Under the pieces are notes generated by a model. The model worked only from the letters and a program-made list of their open reading frames with translations. It made no database searches and had not been told where the DNA came from. Below, piece after piece: positions 49,852 to 61,810 of a stretch of DNA of 64,000 bases. The position numbers were made by a program, and so were the translations under genes. Location: contig JAVTVX010000027.1 in NCBI GenBank assembly GCA_033439265.1, forward strand, positions 3,177,001 to 3,241,000. The letters run 5' to 3'. Origin of the DNA: Dillenia suffruticosa. Taxonomy: Eukaryota > Streptophyta > Magnoliopsida > Dilleniales > Dilleniaceae. Position 1 is the first letter of the stretch. Each line of letters begins with the position of its first letter.

Positions 49852-50436
49852 CTTCCACACATTTAAATTTCATCATTTTAGTCCTAGCAGAAATATTTAT
49901 ACATACATACATACATACATATATTTAGTTCAACTTTCAGTTTTATAGAATTTATTTCTAAATTTTTTTAAATTATTTTAAGGGTTTTTATTTATTTACG
50001 ATATTTCTTTTAAGCGAACCATCAATATCCATGTCTCTCTCTTTACAGACTTTGTTTCATGTCCCAACAAGAGAAAAACTTGCCGTACTTCAATCCTCTA
50101 TTTTGGAATGTCTACACATCTCTTTCAAATTCAATTATCATATCCTACGCTTTATATTAAAATTTCACAGGCATTACAATAATAATATCCTTTAGCTCAA
50201 TTATTTTCTTTATCATTTGGGCATGACAAGCAAAATATCTACATTGCTCAAAAAGCAATGCTTGAAAACTAGCAAATTTTTATGGTTAGTACCACCATTG
50301 AGCTCTATGATTCTTGGGCTTGCGATTACCAACGTTTTAATATGTTAAATTAATTAATATTTATATAAAAAAATACCAAATGTTATAATTTTTAATATGT
50401 GCTTTCTCATAACTCCCATATTTTAATGTGCTTTTT

Positions 50437-50520
50437 TTTTTCTGGTGTATACATGGGGCTCGAACTCAAACATATTACATGAAGAAGGGGAATGTGTTAT
50501 TTGAGTCGAAACTCGGTGGC
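50437..50520 (-). mobile_element. Second copy of the short SINE-like family, unique to copy B
   Basis: On the - strand this reads GAGTTTCGACTCAAATAACA ... GAGTTCGAGCCCC ... and then a run of A. It is clearly related to the element at 43600-43686. Flanks TTTAATGTGCTTTTT (50422-50436) and TTTAATTTGTGCTTTTT (from 50521) look like a target-site duplication with a two-base difference. Copy A has the empty site near 41232. Confidence 0.6.
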
Positions 50521-51400
50521 TTTAATTTGTGCTTTTTCTCATGCGCATTGAATGAGTAGAAGGATTTTCTTTTTCTTTTTTTCCCTTTAATTTTTCTTTT
50601 GGGGTTTCTAATAGGGATTGATAGTTTATTTTTAGCCATTTCTTTTTCTTATTTTAATTTTATTTTTTTTGTTTTATCTTCTTTATTTTTACTTTTAAAT
50701 TTTAATTTTATGTTATTTTTTCTTTCTCCTATATTGATCTCTCAAATGATAAATTATAAAATTTGAAATTTAGGAGTCAGTTTATTATTATTATTGATTT
50801 CAAATAGCGATTCAATCACACAATCGGCTCATTTTCTGTCAATCCCCCGGTCTTGATGCGTGAGAGATTTGATTTCAAAATCATGTAATACCATCTCAAA
50901 TGTTATGTGTACCAAGTAAATTCATGTGATGCAAATAACAAGTAATACTCTCGTCCATTGCAATTTTTTTTTTTAAAAAAAGTTGTTTATAAGCCAAAAA
51001 AAAAAAAAAAAATCGCTCTACTTTTAAATTAGATATTTTCAGGGATACGGGTGGGGTTGGGGACCCATGTCTCATGTAAGTTGCCACGCCAAGTGTATGG
51101 AGTGGGAGTATGCCTAATGTCTCCTATTAACATGAAATGTCAAATATTCTTTTGTCTCATATTTTTGTCATAAAAACGATAAAAAAATCAAATTAATTCA
51201 AAATGAAAGAAAATCATAAAGTAAGAACCAAAAGTTACAAACTTAAAGAAATTAAAAAAAAATGAAGGGTTCTTTTAATTTTGCAACGTAATAATCAGAA
51301 TAAAAAAAATCATCCATATTTGAACTGAAAATGATTCAAATCTTGTGATATAACTTTAAAAAAAATCCCTAGAAATTTTGGGTAGGTAAATGGATTGTGT

Positions 51401-51435
<35 letters not shown>

Positions 51436-51446
51436 GAGAGAGAGAG
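51401..51446. repeat. (GA)n microsatellite, copy B
   Basis: Counterpart of 42375-42423, with AAAGAG interruptions. Confidence 0.9.
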
Positions 51447-53307
51447 ATGTGAAGGCAGTGAGGGTTAGAGAAATTAAAAGGGATGTCGAAAATTAATGCC
51501 CACTAAATAATTTATAGAAGTTGATTAGATGGGAAGAGTTGTTTAAGATGATTTTAACAAAAAAAAAAAAAAATCAAATGGAATAATTGTCTAATCTGTT
51601 TACGAGAGAGAGACCCTTTCACCCTTTTGCTTGGCTAATGATAGAGAAAGTTGAAAGGTAAGTTGAAAGATCTTCGATAACCGATAATAAAATATAATAT
51701 TAAATTTTATTAATCAAATTTTAAAATTTAAGTTTTAAAATTATAAAAATAAGTGTCAAAAATCCAATCATTAAATTGGATCTTATAATCATTTAAATTA
51801 AATTAGTTAGATTTTTAAATACTCATGGTTAAGTAAAAAAAAAAAAAGAGGGAGAGAAAAAGAAAAAAGAAAAGTCTCTCTCACGAACGAGCTGGGGGGA
51901 GGGGGTCAGATTGGGCCATAATGGGCCAGGCTGTATTAGTAAGAATTGTCTTTGAAATGGGTCCATTGTGGTAGTCATGGTCTTTTCCTTGTCGGCGAAC
52001 CATGGGCTAGAGAGGAATGGTATGTCACGTGTTTCACCCAAGTTTTGCATGGGCTTTAGCGGGTGCAATTCCAAGATTCAGAGTTGTATTCACGTCACGT
52101 GATTGGATTAGAGAATAATCACAGATCACAACTTGGAGATTGACGGGTCTAATCAAAATAATGTTGGGGATTATCTTCTTAATCGAAATAAGACTTTCAG
52201 ACGAATCATAAAATTCGTGAATAGATTTATTAAAAAATAAAAAATAATTAATAATATCTCTCTTTACATGTATAAATTTTGAAGTAGTTATTTATTTTAC
52301 GAAATTTGGTATAATTATTTAACTTCAAGTCATTACTGAACTCCATTTTTTTTTATCCTATTTAACATCGTTTGCTATTTTTTGCCATCAAATTTGACTT
52401 ATAAAAAATAAGGTGCAATTTGGATGTTTTTGTTAGGATGCTTAAGGGGCGGCTGGCTTCACGGGTTTATGCTTAGGTAGTTCAAGCTCTTGCTTAACCA
52501 CATGGTCCCGGGATTTGCCGAGGTGGCCCCCTCCTCAGACGGGGATGGCCAAGTTGAACATAATACGGGGAAAATTCTGGTATGCACGTTAAAAAGTATA
52601 ATAGTCATTTTACAAGACAATTAACTTAAAATGATTAATTATGACTAATAAATTAATTATCGAATACTAATTAATTAAAAAAAAAGAAATATTGGTCTGT
52701 CCTATGGAGTATGATCCAATTAGGTATGAAGTTATCAATGAATAATTGATTTAATGGATGACATTATTATATTTATTAACTAAATTTTGGGTTTAAAATT
52801 TGAGAATAGAAAAAATTATATTAGTAAAAATTTTTTAAATCGGCATGATAAATAAATTTAGTGGCCGTATTTAGGCCCAACATATTTTTGGCCCTAACCA
52901 AGCTAGACTTGTCAATTGCTTAGCTCACTCTATAGTGTGCGTGAGTGCCCGCGTTTTTTTTTTTTTTCCTTAATAAATAAATTAATAATATCCTATAACT
53001 ATATTTAATTTAAATAAATCTGACACGAATCATATTAGATTCTTAAATGATAAATTTCTCTTAACAATTGTTTTTCTTATTTACAAAACTCGAAATCAAA
53101 ATCATATTTAAAATATATTAGTTCCTGACTATTATATTAATTGAGCGTTAGATTAGTTCACATTGGATTATAATATAATAATTTTTCAAAGACAGGTTAC
53201 TAATTTTTTTCCTTTGGTTAACTTCTGATCTTTTAATTTTGTTTTTTGGTGACGAACTTACCTAGAGATTTCTGATAGCTACCGCCTAGGCTCGAAAAAT
53301 TGAGACC

Positions 53308-53339
53308 ATTCCCCCCCCAACCCCCGGCGGGGGGGGAAT
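53308..53339. repeat. Perfect 11-bp inverted repeat at the poly-C site
   Basis: ATTCCCCCCCC (53308-53318) and GGGGGGGGAAT (53329-53339) are separated by a 10-base loop. Copy A has only a C run here. The hairpin probably arose by template switching during replication. Confidence 0.85.
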
Positions 53340-53520
53340 GCAGCATGTCCTTGTCCAATTTGGCATATATGATGGATAAAATCGTGCATGTTATTGCCAC
53401 CAAGGGATAGTCTTTGCCATACGTGAAAAAGTTGTATGATTATGAAATTTGATATTTGAAAATTTTGAGACACCCTGGAAACCTAATCAGCTCAAGCACA
53501 CTAACTCAAGGGCATGCTAC

Positions 53521-53675
53521 ACAGGTGTAGTGTCTCTTCACCCTCTAGCATTCCATCTTCTCCTTTTGTGAAACCACGACCTCCAGCTTCCTTTTCAGCT
53601 CCAGTATTAGAGTTGGGAAAAATCCAGGACTTAACCGCAAAAGTTTTTAATACCCGTCATAAAATTTCTTTTTAA
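53521..53675 (-). pseudogene. Second RGF/GOLVEN-type gene, copy B, hormone deleted
   Basis: The variable region (AGAEKEAGGRGFTKGEDGML, EGEETLHL) is kept in frame and matches the gene at 45888, but a deletion of roughly 80 bp removes the entire DY...HN hormone and its stop. The frame instead runs into CSMPLS and stops. Without the hormone the product cannot signal, so this is a pseudogene although its remaining frame is open. Confidence 0.75.
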
Positions 53676-54040
53676 AGTGATATTACATAAATCAAATGAG
53701 TCAAAAATTAAATTAATTAAATTTTAAGTTACAATATATATTAACAAAAAATATGATCTGTTAGTGTATATATATAACATTACCATAACTAGCCTGCCAT
53801 AGAAGCCGTCGACTTGCTCATCCCACCCCCCATCAAAAGGCTACTTGGGCAAGGGGTTAAATATAATTTCAAGCCATATGAAACCATATATACTTAACAC
53901 TTGCTAGAAAGCACTAGACATGATGCAATTTAAGTAATCTCCTTAACCCTTATTAGTCAAGGGATTATTCAAAAATGCAATTGATTACCAATTAGAATTA
54001 TTTAGATAAGCGACGAGAGCAATTCATCCCTTAAAATTTT

Positions 54041-57000
54041 AAAATATAACTCAGAATACCGTTTGAATCAATTACAACAATAATTCATGAAATAATAATT
54101 TTAAATGCTTATTATAAATTTTTAGTTCCATTCTTGTTCAAACCAATTTCACTAGATAATACTTTTCTCACTGGGCCATTCACTTGCTAGGAGTCTACCA
54201 TTTCTCTCTTCCCTCTAGGATGGGACTGCAAATTTGAAAACAATCCAACAAAACATGCGTTGCATCACAAGAATTTGCAGGTGGCAAGGTCATTTTTGAG
54301 CAAGAAATTCACTCTGATCATTCACGTCAAAGGCTTCTTGTCTGTCTGATTGATATTGCTCAAGGAATTAAGATTGGACTCATAAATGGAAGGAGACACC
54401 CAACATCAATGGGACCGAGGCATGTTCCTGTTGGTACAAATTGTTCCATAGCCTTTCCTACAAAAATCTCACGTGAGTAGCAATGTGTCCAGCCATTCTG
54501 TAGTCCCATCTTGTCCTAAGCTTTAAGTTTTAATGCTGAGACATATGGTCCATCTTACAAAACTTAATACTTCCAATTTTTGCTCTTTCTCACCTTTTAA
54601 TTAAAGACTTCTAAGTCAATTTATTAGCAAACATTATCCTTCCAAGTGTCTGATTATTACTTGGATTTTTGCATGTCAAGACATGACCACAGTCACATAT
54701 CAACATCGTACCATATCTCAAAAATCCTTTTGTTCATCTAAACTCCAAAATAATTATTGAATCCCACCAAATTCATTACTCAAGTGTACATATGATCTAT
54801 TTTGTAACCATGTGGGTTTAGTTTGAGTAAAGCAAATTTCTAAAAAAAAGAAAAAAAAAATACATCTGAACAATTGGGTTACAGAAAATATTAATCCATT
54901 TTCGGTATTTTAATAAGAGTGCAGTGATGAATCCGATCTAAAAATATTAATTATGACTCAAATCGAATATTTTATGATAAGACATTTTTTACGGTAATCT
55001 TTTAGGGGAAAGTAATATTAATTAAGAATTTTTTAGGAATATGTAATGAACTTTTTTAATATACTTTTTTATAACAATTAAAATATAAATTTTTTTAAAA
55101 TATTTATATTTAAATAATTTGTAACGAGATCACCTAAGGTAATCTGATCCAACTTGTCACTCTTATAAGACTAAAGAGTGTGAGCGCATTGTAACATAAA
55201 AAGAAAATTGGAGAAAGTGCGATAAAATTATTGAAATAATGGGTTTACTTTATTAATAGTAGAAATATTCAGTTTCATTTGCTTAAATTATGAAAATCTT
55301 TTTAATCGTATAATAGTAATAAATCAAGTTACGGTAGATTTTGCTAATTTTAATAATTTCGATCGATTCTTTATCTTGGACGTGAAAATAAAAATTATCT
55401 TTTATTGGTGAAATTACAAAATTTTAATTATAATTATACTTCTAATATTCCCTCCCGAGCCACCAAGGTGAAAACAAGCAGCCTCTCTCATGGCGGTGCC
55501 GCCCCCTTTGGGCGACAACAGCGTTAAAAGTCTCATTCTTTGTCTCTAACGGAACAGTCTAATAATCACAAATTATTCTTTCAAATTAACGATCTTTCAA
55601 ATTAAAAGTCTCAATTTCAAATCTTGATATAATTAAAAAAAATATCCCATGAACGCGTTTGGATACTATTAAAGTTTGCATCTATTTGGAAGAAAAAAAA
55701 AATTATTATAAAAAATTTTTAACATAACACCTATCTTAATTTGTTCATAGAAATTATTTATTTTTTAAAAAATTATTTTAATAAATATCTTAATTTTTTT
55801 TTTAAATTATATTATCGAATTTAAATATTAAAAATAAAAATAAAAATATTAAAAAAGTTAATCCTATTTCATAATTGTTAAAATTGAATTAATCTAATTT
55901 TTTACTATCGATTTTCGAGTTAAAAAAATAATAATAAAATAGAAGATGCTTGTTTGACTCGCGGAATAGAACATTGAATCATGATCACGAATTTTTCTAA
56001 ATGGGACCCGTAAGATCACGAAGGGGGCCGGACCGGTGATTAAGGCCAGCGCGGTGGACACAACCCACTTGGCTAGAAAGGTTTCTTTGGAACTGTGGTC
56101 CCTCAATTTGTCGGACCGTCCGCTGGCCCCACGTTTATAAAATTCAATTGCCGAACCTTTTAGAGTCCTCGTGCGATTTTTGTGAACTTTCTAACTTTGT
56201 GATTTACAAGAATTTGACTTTAAATTTCTTGATCGATCTGTCAAAAGTTAGATTACAAATTTTCTTTGGTTTCGTAAAATTTTCAATTTTATCAAATTTT
56301 TATGGATATAACGGTAAAATATTATATTTTCTTAATTATAAATTTCGGATTATGAGAATAAAAAAATAAAATTTAAAAGAGTCAATTTTTTAATAGACTT
56401 CACAATACTCGAACTAAATTAATCGAATAAATCCAAATATTAGTTGATAAAAATTTTAAAAAAAAGATCAACAAAAAACTATGTACAATTGATTTAAATT
56501 GATACGTCTTGATTTTGAATTAAAATCGAAATAAAACTAAATTTTGTAAAATTGAAACAAAATTATAATTTTGTCTCAATTTTGAAATTGAAAATTTTAA
56601 ACCACTAGTTTGATGAATTATAATCGAAACTTATAAAGAATTATAATGTCCAGGAAACTAACCAAGAAAAACCAAAAGAATTGTAAAAAATATTTAAAAA
56701 ATCATTAAAAAAAAGTTTTTTTTTTTTTTTTTCAAGTTAAAGCGGAACCACTCAATTAGATACCTTGCCCGTGTAGTCCGTACTACAAGAAAGGCCCATG
56801 AAGGAATGGCCCACCCGTCGAAGGCGGATGAAGAATAATGGGCTCCGACGTTAAGGGCTACCAAGTCTCGGTTTTTTTTTTTTTTGGTGAGAACCAAGTC
56901 TCGGTGTTTGTTTCTTGATTTGGGCCCTTTTGTAGTTCTCGAAATGCTGAAAAATAAAACCAAGGAAATTATTTTTTTAATTTTTGTATTGTCAAATAAA

Positions 57001-57070
57001 AATAAATTTCTCAATTACTGTTTTTAATATATATAAATATAAAATATTACATATGCTTCCACTTATAATG
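54041..57070. other. Intergenic, no gene seen
   Basis: Beyond the duplication. Mostly AT-rich; a GC-richer patch at about 55.98-56.13 kb has no recognisable coding content. The signal-peptide exon of the ancestral second peptide gene might lie in the first few hundred bases (- strand), but I could not identify it. Confidence 0.5.
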
Positions 57071-57074
57071 GCCC

Positions 57075-57395
57075 AAAATCGACGGTCATTCTTATTTCTT
57101 AATTCTTAAAGTTTTCAAAAAAAAAAAAAAAAGGTTTTGTCTTGTAGTGAAGCTGTGCACATGTTTCTAAATGCCTGTGGCTTGTTTGTTTAAATTACAG
57201 GGACAAGTGAGCTCACTTGTCCTACGCATCGATGGTTCCTCTCCCAGTGATCCAAAGTTCGATGTTCATTCTTGTTTCTTGATTATTAATTTTGTCAAAA
57301 AATTTAGGGTTTTTTTTTTTGTAGCGAATTTGTGCATACGTTTTTCTGAATGCGGCGTACTTGTTTGTTTAAATTACCGGGATAAGTAGAGTAAT
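57075..57395. repeat. Tandem duplication of about 185 bp before the EME1-like exons
   Basis: Two diverged units share, in order, CATTCTT(A/G)TTTCTT, a TTTTGT(C)..GTAG stretch, TGTGCA.ACGT/TGTT..CTGAATGC-like text, and CTTGTTTGTTTAAATTAC. The first unit ends TTACAGGGACAAGTG, the second TTACCGGGATAAGTA. The second runs into the first recognisable EME1 exon, whose acceptor AG is changed. Confidence 0.6.
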
Positions 57396-59878
57396 CTGTT
57401 TGGAGTCCGACAATGAGTCTGAAGAGAAAAAGCGGAAGGAAAGCAAAAATAACCCAACAAGTTCTCCTAGTGAGTTGATTAATCCTTGGAAATTTTGGCT
57501 CTATGATGATCCCTAAATTCAAATAGAAATGTGAATTATTTTCTTAGATTATTCAATAAATAATGTTATTTAATGTTTATTAGGAACTTTCAATGACATG
57601 GAAAGCAACAATGATGCAATATGTTCTCTTGGTGAACTAATCTAGCTAGAGAATGTTTCTGCATATGAATTGTCGTTTTTTCTTGTTATATCTATGAACA
57701 ACGGGTTGTTGATGTTCATTAGGAACTTATGATGTTGCAAAGACGTTGTTGGAGGACGTGGTTATGGATAGTATGAGTTTGGAACCTAATGACCTTCAGG
57801 TACACTATTTTATGCAAGAGATAGTGCTGCTTTATGCAGAATGATCAAACTCATGGGCTTGTTTATGATGAAGAAATCTCATTGGGGGAGGGCCCTGATA
57901 TTAGTTTCAGAATTAATTGCATACTATGTTGCATGGAAGCTTCTCGAATTGATGGTGTCGGTGTTGTCTATGTTGTTTACGTCCTTTGGATGTGATAGGA
58001 TACAACGGAAATTGTAAGGTTTTTATCTCTTTGTCCACTATTGTGTAGCATCTTGTATTTGATGTCTGTGTCATAGATCACATATAAATAGACTTGCAGG
58101 AGAAGAGCTTGAAAGTATGAAATTGGAAGTATGTTTTGCATTTTTGGATACGATAATTTTTGTTGATGCAGAGATCATCCTACACAGTTGCTAAATCCTT
58201 AATTGAGATCATTTTGAAGATCAATCTTTATATTATGAAGTTCAGGCTTCTAGTGTAGTTGTGGTGTTGTCAAGTCCTTGCTTTCTATTTTGCTATCAAC
58301 TGTATTCTTGAGCTTGTTTTTCTAATGGTAGCAACTCTCTCAAGTCCAGTATATTTTATGTTCCATCCTGCAAACTACGTAAACATGATTGGAAAGTAAA
58401 AGTTTTCATTGGGCAATGCATGGTGAATATGGTTATCTTGTGCTCTGAACTTGTGGCAGATTGCTAGCCCATTGCATGAGTTACTTGTACTCAGCTTCTA
58501 AATCCCTCTTGTCCTGTTTCTATTAATGACTTGGTATATTATCTACCTTTCAAACTTGATTCATTTTTCATGCTTAAATTTTTAAAACACATAAAGTCTA
58601 AGAGAATATTGAAAATCGGGCATGGAAAAGCAAAATTCATTTTTTTTTCTTCAGGCCTAGGATTACATCTTGCATAATTAGATGCCTGGAGATGGCTTTA
58701 TAAATAACTCTTCATTGTTCCTGGTTCATTTGTTAAACAAGCATGTCATGAATTCACAATCACATGTATTATGATCAAAAGCCTCTCAGTGCCACCCCAT
58801 TATTGATTGGTTTTGCACAGGTGGAGAAGCACTCTACAAATGAAGAGGTATTGCCAAGGAAAAAGAGAAATATTTCAAAACAGAAAAAGAAGGACAAGAC
58901 TAAAGAAGTGAGGAAGAAGCAAAGGCTTACAGAAGTCGGTCTCTTGGGATACAACAAAATTAGTTTCTATTCTATTCATTACTTTCAGAGCCTTGTCCAG
59001 GAAGTTCATCTGATACAGGAAGAGAAGTTGCAAAAGGCAGCACAGAAGACTGAAGAGGCAAGGATGAAAAAATTGCAGAAGGAAAAGAAGAAGTGGGAAA
59101 AGGGGAAGTATGCCTTAAAGTCCATTGTGGCTGAAATCGACACCAAGGTTGTTGAACGAGGATCAACTGGAGGTTCATAAGCTGTATTACCCTCAACTTT
59201 ATTTATTTATTTGTTTGTTTTACTTTTATGCTGGTAAACAAACTCTAGTTAAGTGCCAAGGGGCTCTCACCATCCTTTGGCAAGGTAACCACTTAAAAAA
59301 GAATTTACTAAATTCTTACGATCAGTTTTCTCAAGAAACTATAAAACATTTTGAAGATTTAGTGGCTATTGGAGGAAAAATTTATCATTTCCATCAAATT
59401 CCTTATCAGTTAGTTTACTGAGAAATACCAGGGGAAATATGAAATCTCTTAGCTCCTTCCTTTGAGTATCTTTTCCCCTTCCTGAGTTCAATAACTTCAA
59501 CCACAGTATCTAAGATGACCTGTGAAAATGGAATAAATTATTCCTCTAATATTTGTATATATATATATTAGAAAATCTAGAGTTTTCTCTACACTTTTGC
59601 AAAGTAAAGCATCCAGATTTTGTAGTTCACATAAATTTAGGTGTTAGCTAATTCATGATTGGCTTAAAAGGGTTTGCTTTTATGGATGTATGGCACTTGT
59701 TGACAAGGTTTGCTGAAAAAGGCCTAATGTATCGTATAAAGAAATCCTGTTCAAAGTTCAGTTGTGTGGTCTATGACTCTTCTGGATGAGATATCAGAGG
59801 CATGATTTGTTCAAAGTGTTAATGTTACTTCATGGGGACAATGCAAATCATTTTCTGATTTTTCTTTTTACTAGTATC

Positions 59879-59946
59879 TTCAAATTTGTCTCTCAAATAG
59901 CCGACTCCAAATATTGGGATTAAGTCTCAGTTTGTTGTTGTTCTTC
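59879..59946 (+). mobile_element. 68-bp RTE LINE 3' tail with perfect 17-bp target-site duplication
   Basis: TTCAAATTTGTCTCTCAAAT, then AGCCGACTCCAAATATTGGG and a TTG/TTC repeat, matches the 3' end of the LINE at about 17965-18033. It is flanked by identical 17-mers TTCTTTTTACTAGTATC at 59862-59878 and 59947-59963. It is an extreme 5' truncation from target-primed reverse transcription, inside an EME1-like intron. Confidence 0.85.
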
Positions 59947-61776
59947 TTCTTTTTACTAGTATCATGAGATTTGTTGTTGTTTGTACTTTGAGAACTGCTT
60001 TTTCTGGCTGCTCGCGGTTTTAGACAGGAAAAGAAAGCTAAACCTTAGTAGCAAATATGGATTTCCTCACCTCTGTGGTACATGTGACATCAATTACCAT
60101 CATAAAAGATGGTATTATTTTGAATTTTTGCTTGAATTTGAGGTTTTTTATTTATTTTTTTCCACTTAAGTCCCTGGGGTGCAGGCTTCTTAACAAGGAA
60201 TAGAGTCATGAAAGTGAACCTAGTATATGACCTTTTTGTTTTATGTGTCATTTACAAGTCTATTGCTAACATAAGAAGAGGCCAAAAATGCATCATGGAA
60301 TTGAATTTTTTTTTAGGTGATGGCTTTCTGAGGATATATAGGAGCTGAGAAGCAAATCTTTTAACACAGTACATGGAAGACAACAAAGGTTTTTATCATA
60401 CTATTCTTTGTCAAAATGTTTTGCATATTTCTTAAACAAAAAGTTAAAGGTTGCTTGAAGGAGCATATGCATACACACTACATCCTCGGAGTTCTTTTGA
60501 GAACACTGAACAACCATCTTGTTGAGTAGTTGGTCAATTTTCTATCCCTGTCTCTATATTTCTTTCTTGCTACAGCTTTTTGGTGCATATTGGATTTCAT
60601 GTCCCTATCATGCTTTCTAATGATCATTCTCTCAATATTGCAGCTCTTTCCGGAACTTAGAGAAATCTCATATATAGTACTTGTGTATGAGGCTGACAAA
60701 TTTTGTAGCTTTGTTATGGATAAATCGCTTGTGGATCATGTTTCTTCTATTCGAAGCCGTTACCAGTCTCACACTATTTGCTACCTCACAAATAGTCTGA
60801 TGAATTATATTCAGAAAAGGTAAGGCAGTTTCTACTGTTTTCCCTTCTCTCTCTTTGTGTTTTTCCCCTTGGGCAGAGGGCAGCTGGGTTGGGGAGGGGG
60901 TATTTCTATGTTAGTAATCCCATTTTATGTATTAGGTATTGCCAGCCTCTTGTCTCTGATGTTTTGGGCTTTAGAGTTCTCATAGTGAAATGGAAAGTGT
61001 GTTACCTCCATGTTGCACAAACGTAACACTGCACCCTTTTTCCTGGAATTTTTTGCATTCTCTTTGGACTAAAATTACTTCCCTTAAACCCCTAGTTTTT
61101 TTTTCTTCCTAATGGGGCACAAAAGAGGGACATAAGGTAAAGGAGAACACTCAAGAGACAACCCTAAATATACGCCTACCTAGAGAAAGATCACCCTCTT
61201 CCAGCCATCAAGCTACTTACACAAATGTATACACATTCTCTCTGATGCAATTTTGGTTTGTCCGAGGTAGGGCCATAAGCTCATTGCAATTTTCCGTTTA
61301 ATTAATTATTTTCTCAAGGTCAACGCATTGATTGACTTCTTTATTGGTTTCGATGCATTCGATTTATGGATATAAAAACAAAAACTGCTAATCTGCTGTT
61401 TGCTTTGTTTGTTCTAGATGAATTTCATGTCCTAGTCAGGATTCATCTGAACTTTCTGCTCTTGGAGTTTTAATCCCAATTTAGCAACAGCTGTTTCTTC
61501 CTTCTAATATTTTGCTGTTTGTATTTATATGCTGAATGCACGTGCTCTCTTTCCTGGATAGCCAACTACTATGTATTTTGCCTTATATGTGCTTGGTATA
61601 TATGTGCTTTATTAATTAGAAACAATTCTTTTTTTTTTTTTTGGTATTTTCGTAGGGAACAAAGACAGTACAAGAGTCCAGAAAATAATGATGATTGGAG
61701 ACACCCACCTGTTGAGGAGGTTGGATTGTCAACTGAGAAACAGCTCTCATTTCTTCCCTTCTAGAGGACCTCCCTC

Positions 61777-61777
61777 C

Positions 61778-61809
<32 letters not shown>
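61777..61809. repeat. (CT)n microsatellite in EME1-like intron
   Basis: CT-rich run in the intron after the PPVEE exon. Confidence 0.9.

Positions 61810-61810
<1 letters not shown>

Larger units (their letters stand above)
48486..53520. other. Spacer, copy B, with inserted elements
   Basis: AT-rich and parallel to copy A. It holds an (ATTT)n tract near 48753-48780, a (CATA)n tract near 49898-49920, a (GA)n at 51401-51446, two SINE-like insertions and further A/B indels. No gene is seen apart from the uncertain short frame at 49599. Confidence 0.5.
46668..54040. repeat. Tandem segmental duplication, copy B (about 7.4 kb)
   Basis: Copy B begins abruptly within sequence matching the middle of UBP27 exon 10 (ACATACCGTCTTGT..., 46677 on) and runs in parallel with copy A to about 54040, where the shared words GAGAGCAATTCA...AAAATTTTA end; copy A shows the same words just before the junction at 46667. 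Copy B lacks several A blocks and has its own insertions at 49679-49851, about 49885-50395, 50437-50520 and about 50615-50800. Confidence 0.92.

Noticed and set aside
59125-59421. 98-codon frame in EME1-like intron (KCQGALTILWQGNHLKKNLL)
   Set aside because: It overlaps an EME1 exon in part, has no recognisable relative and no splice support.
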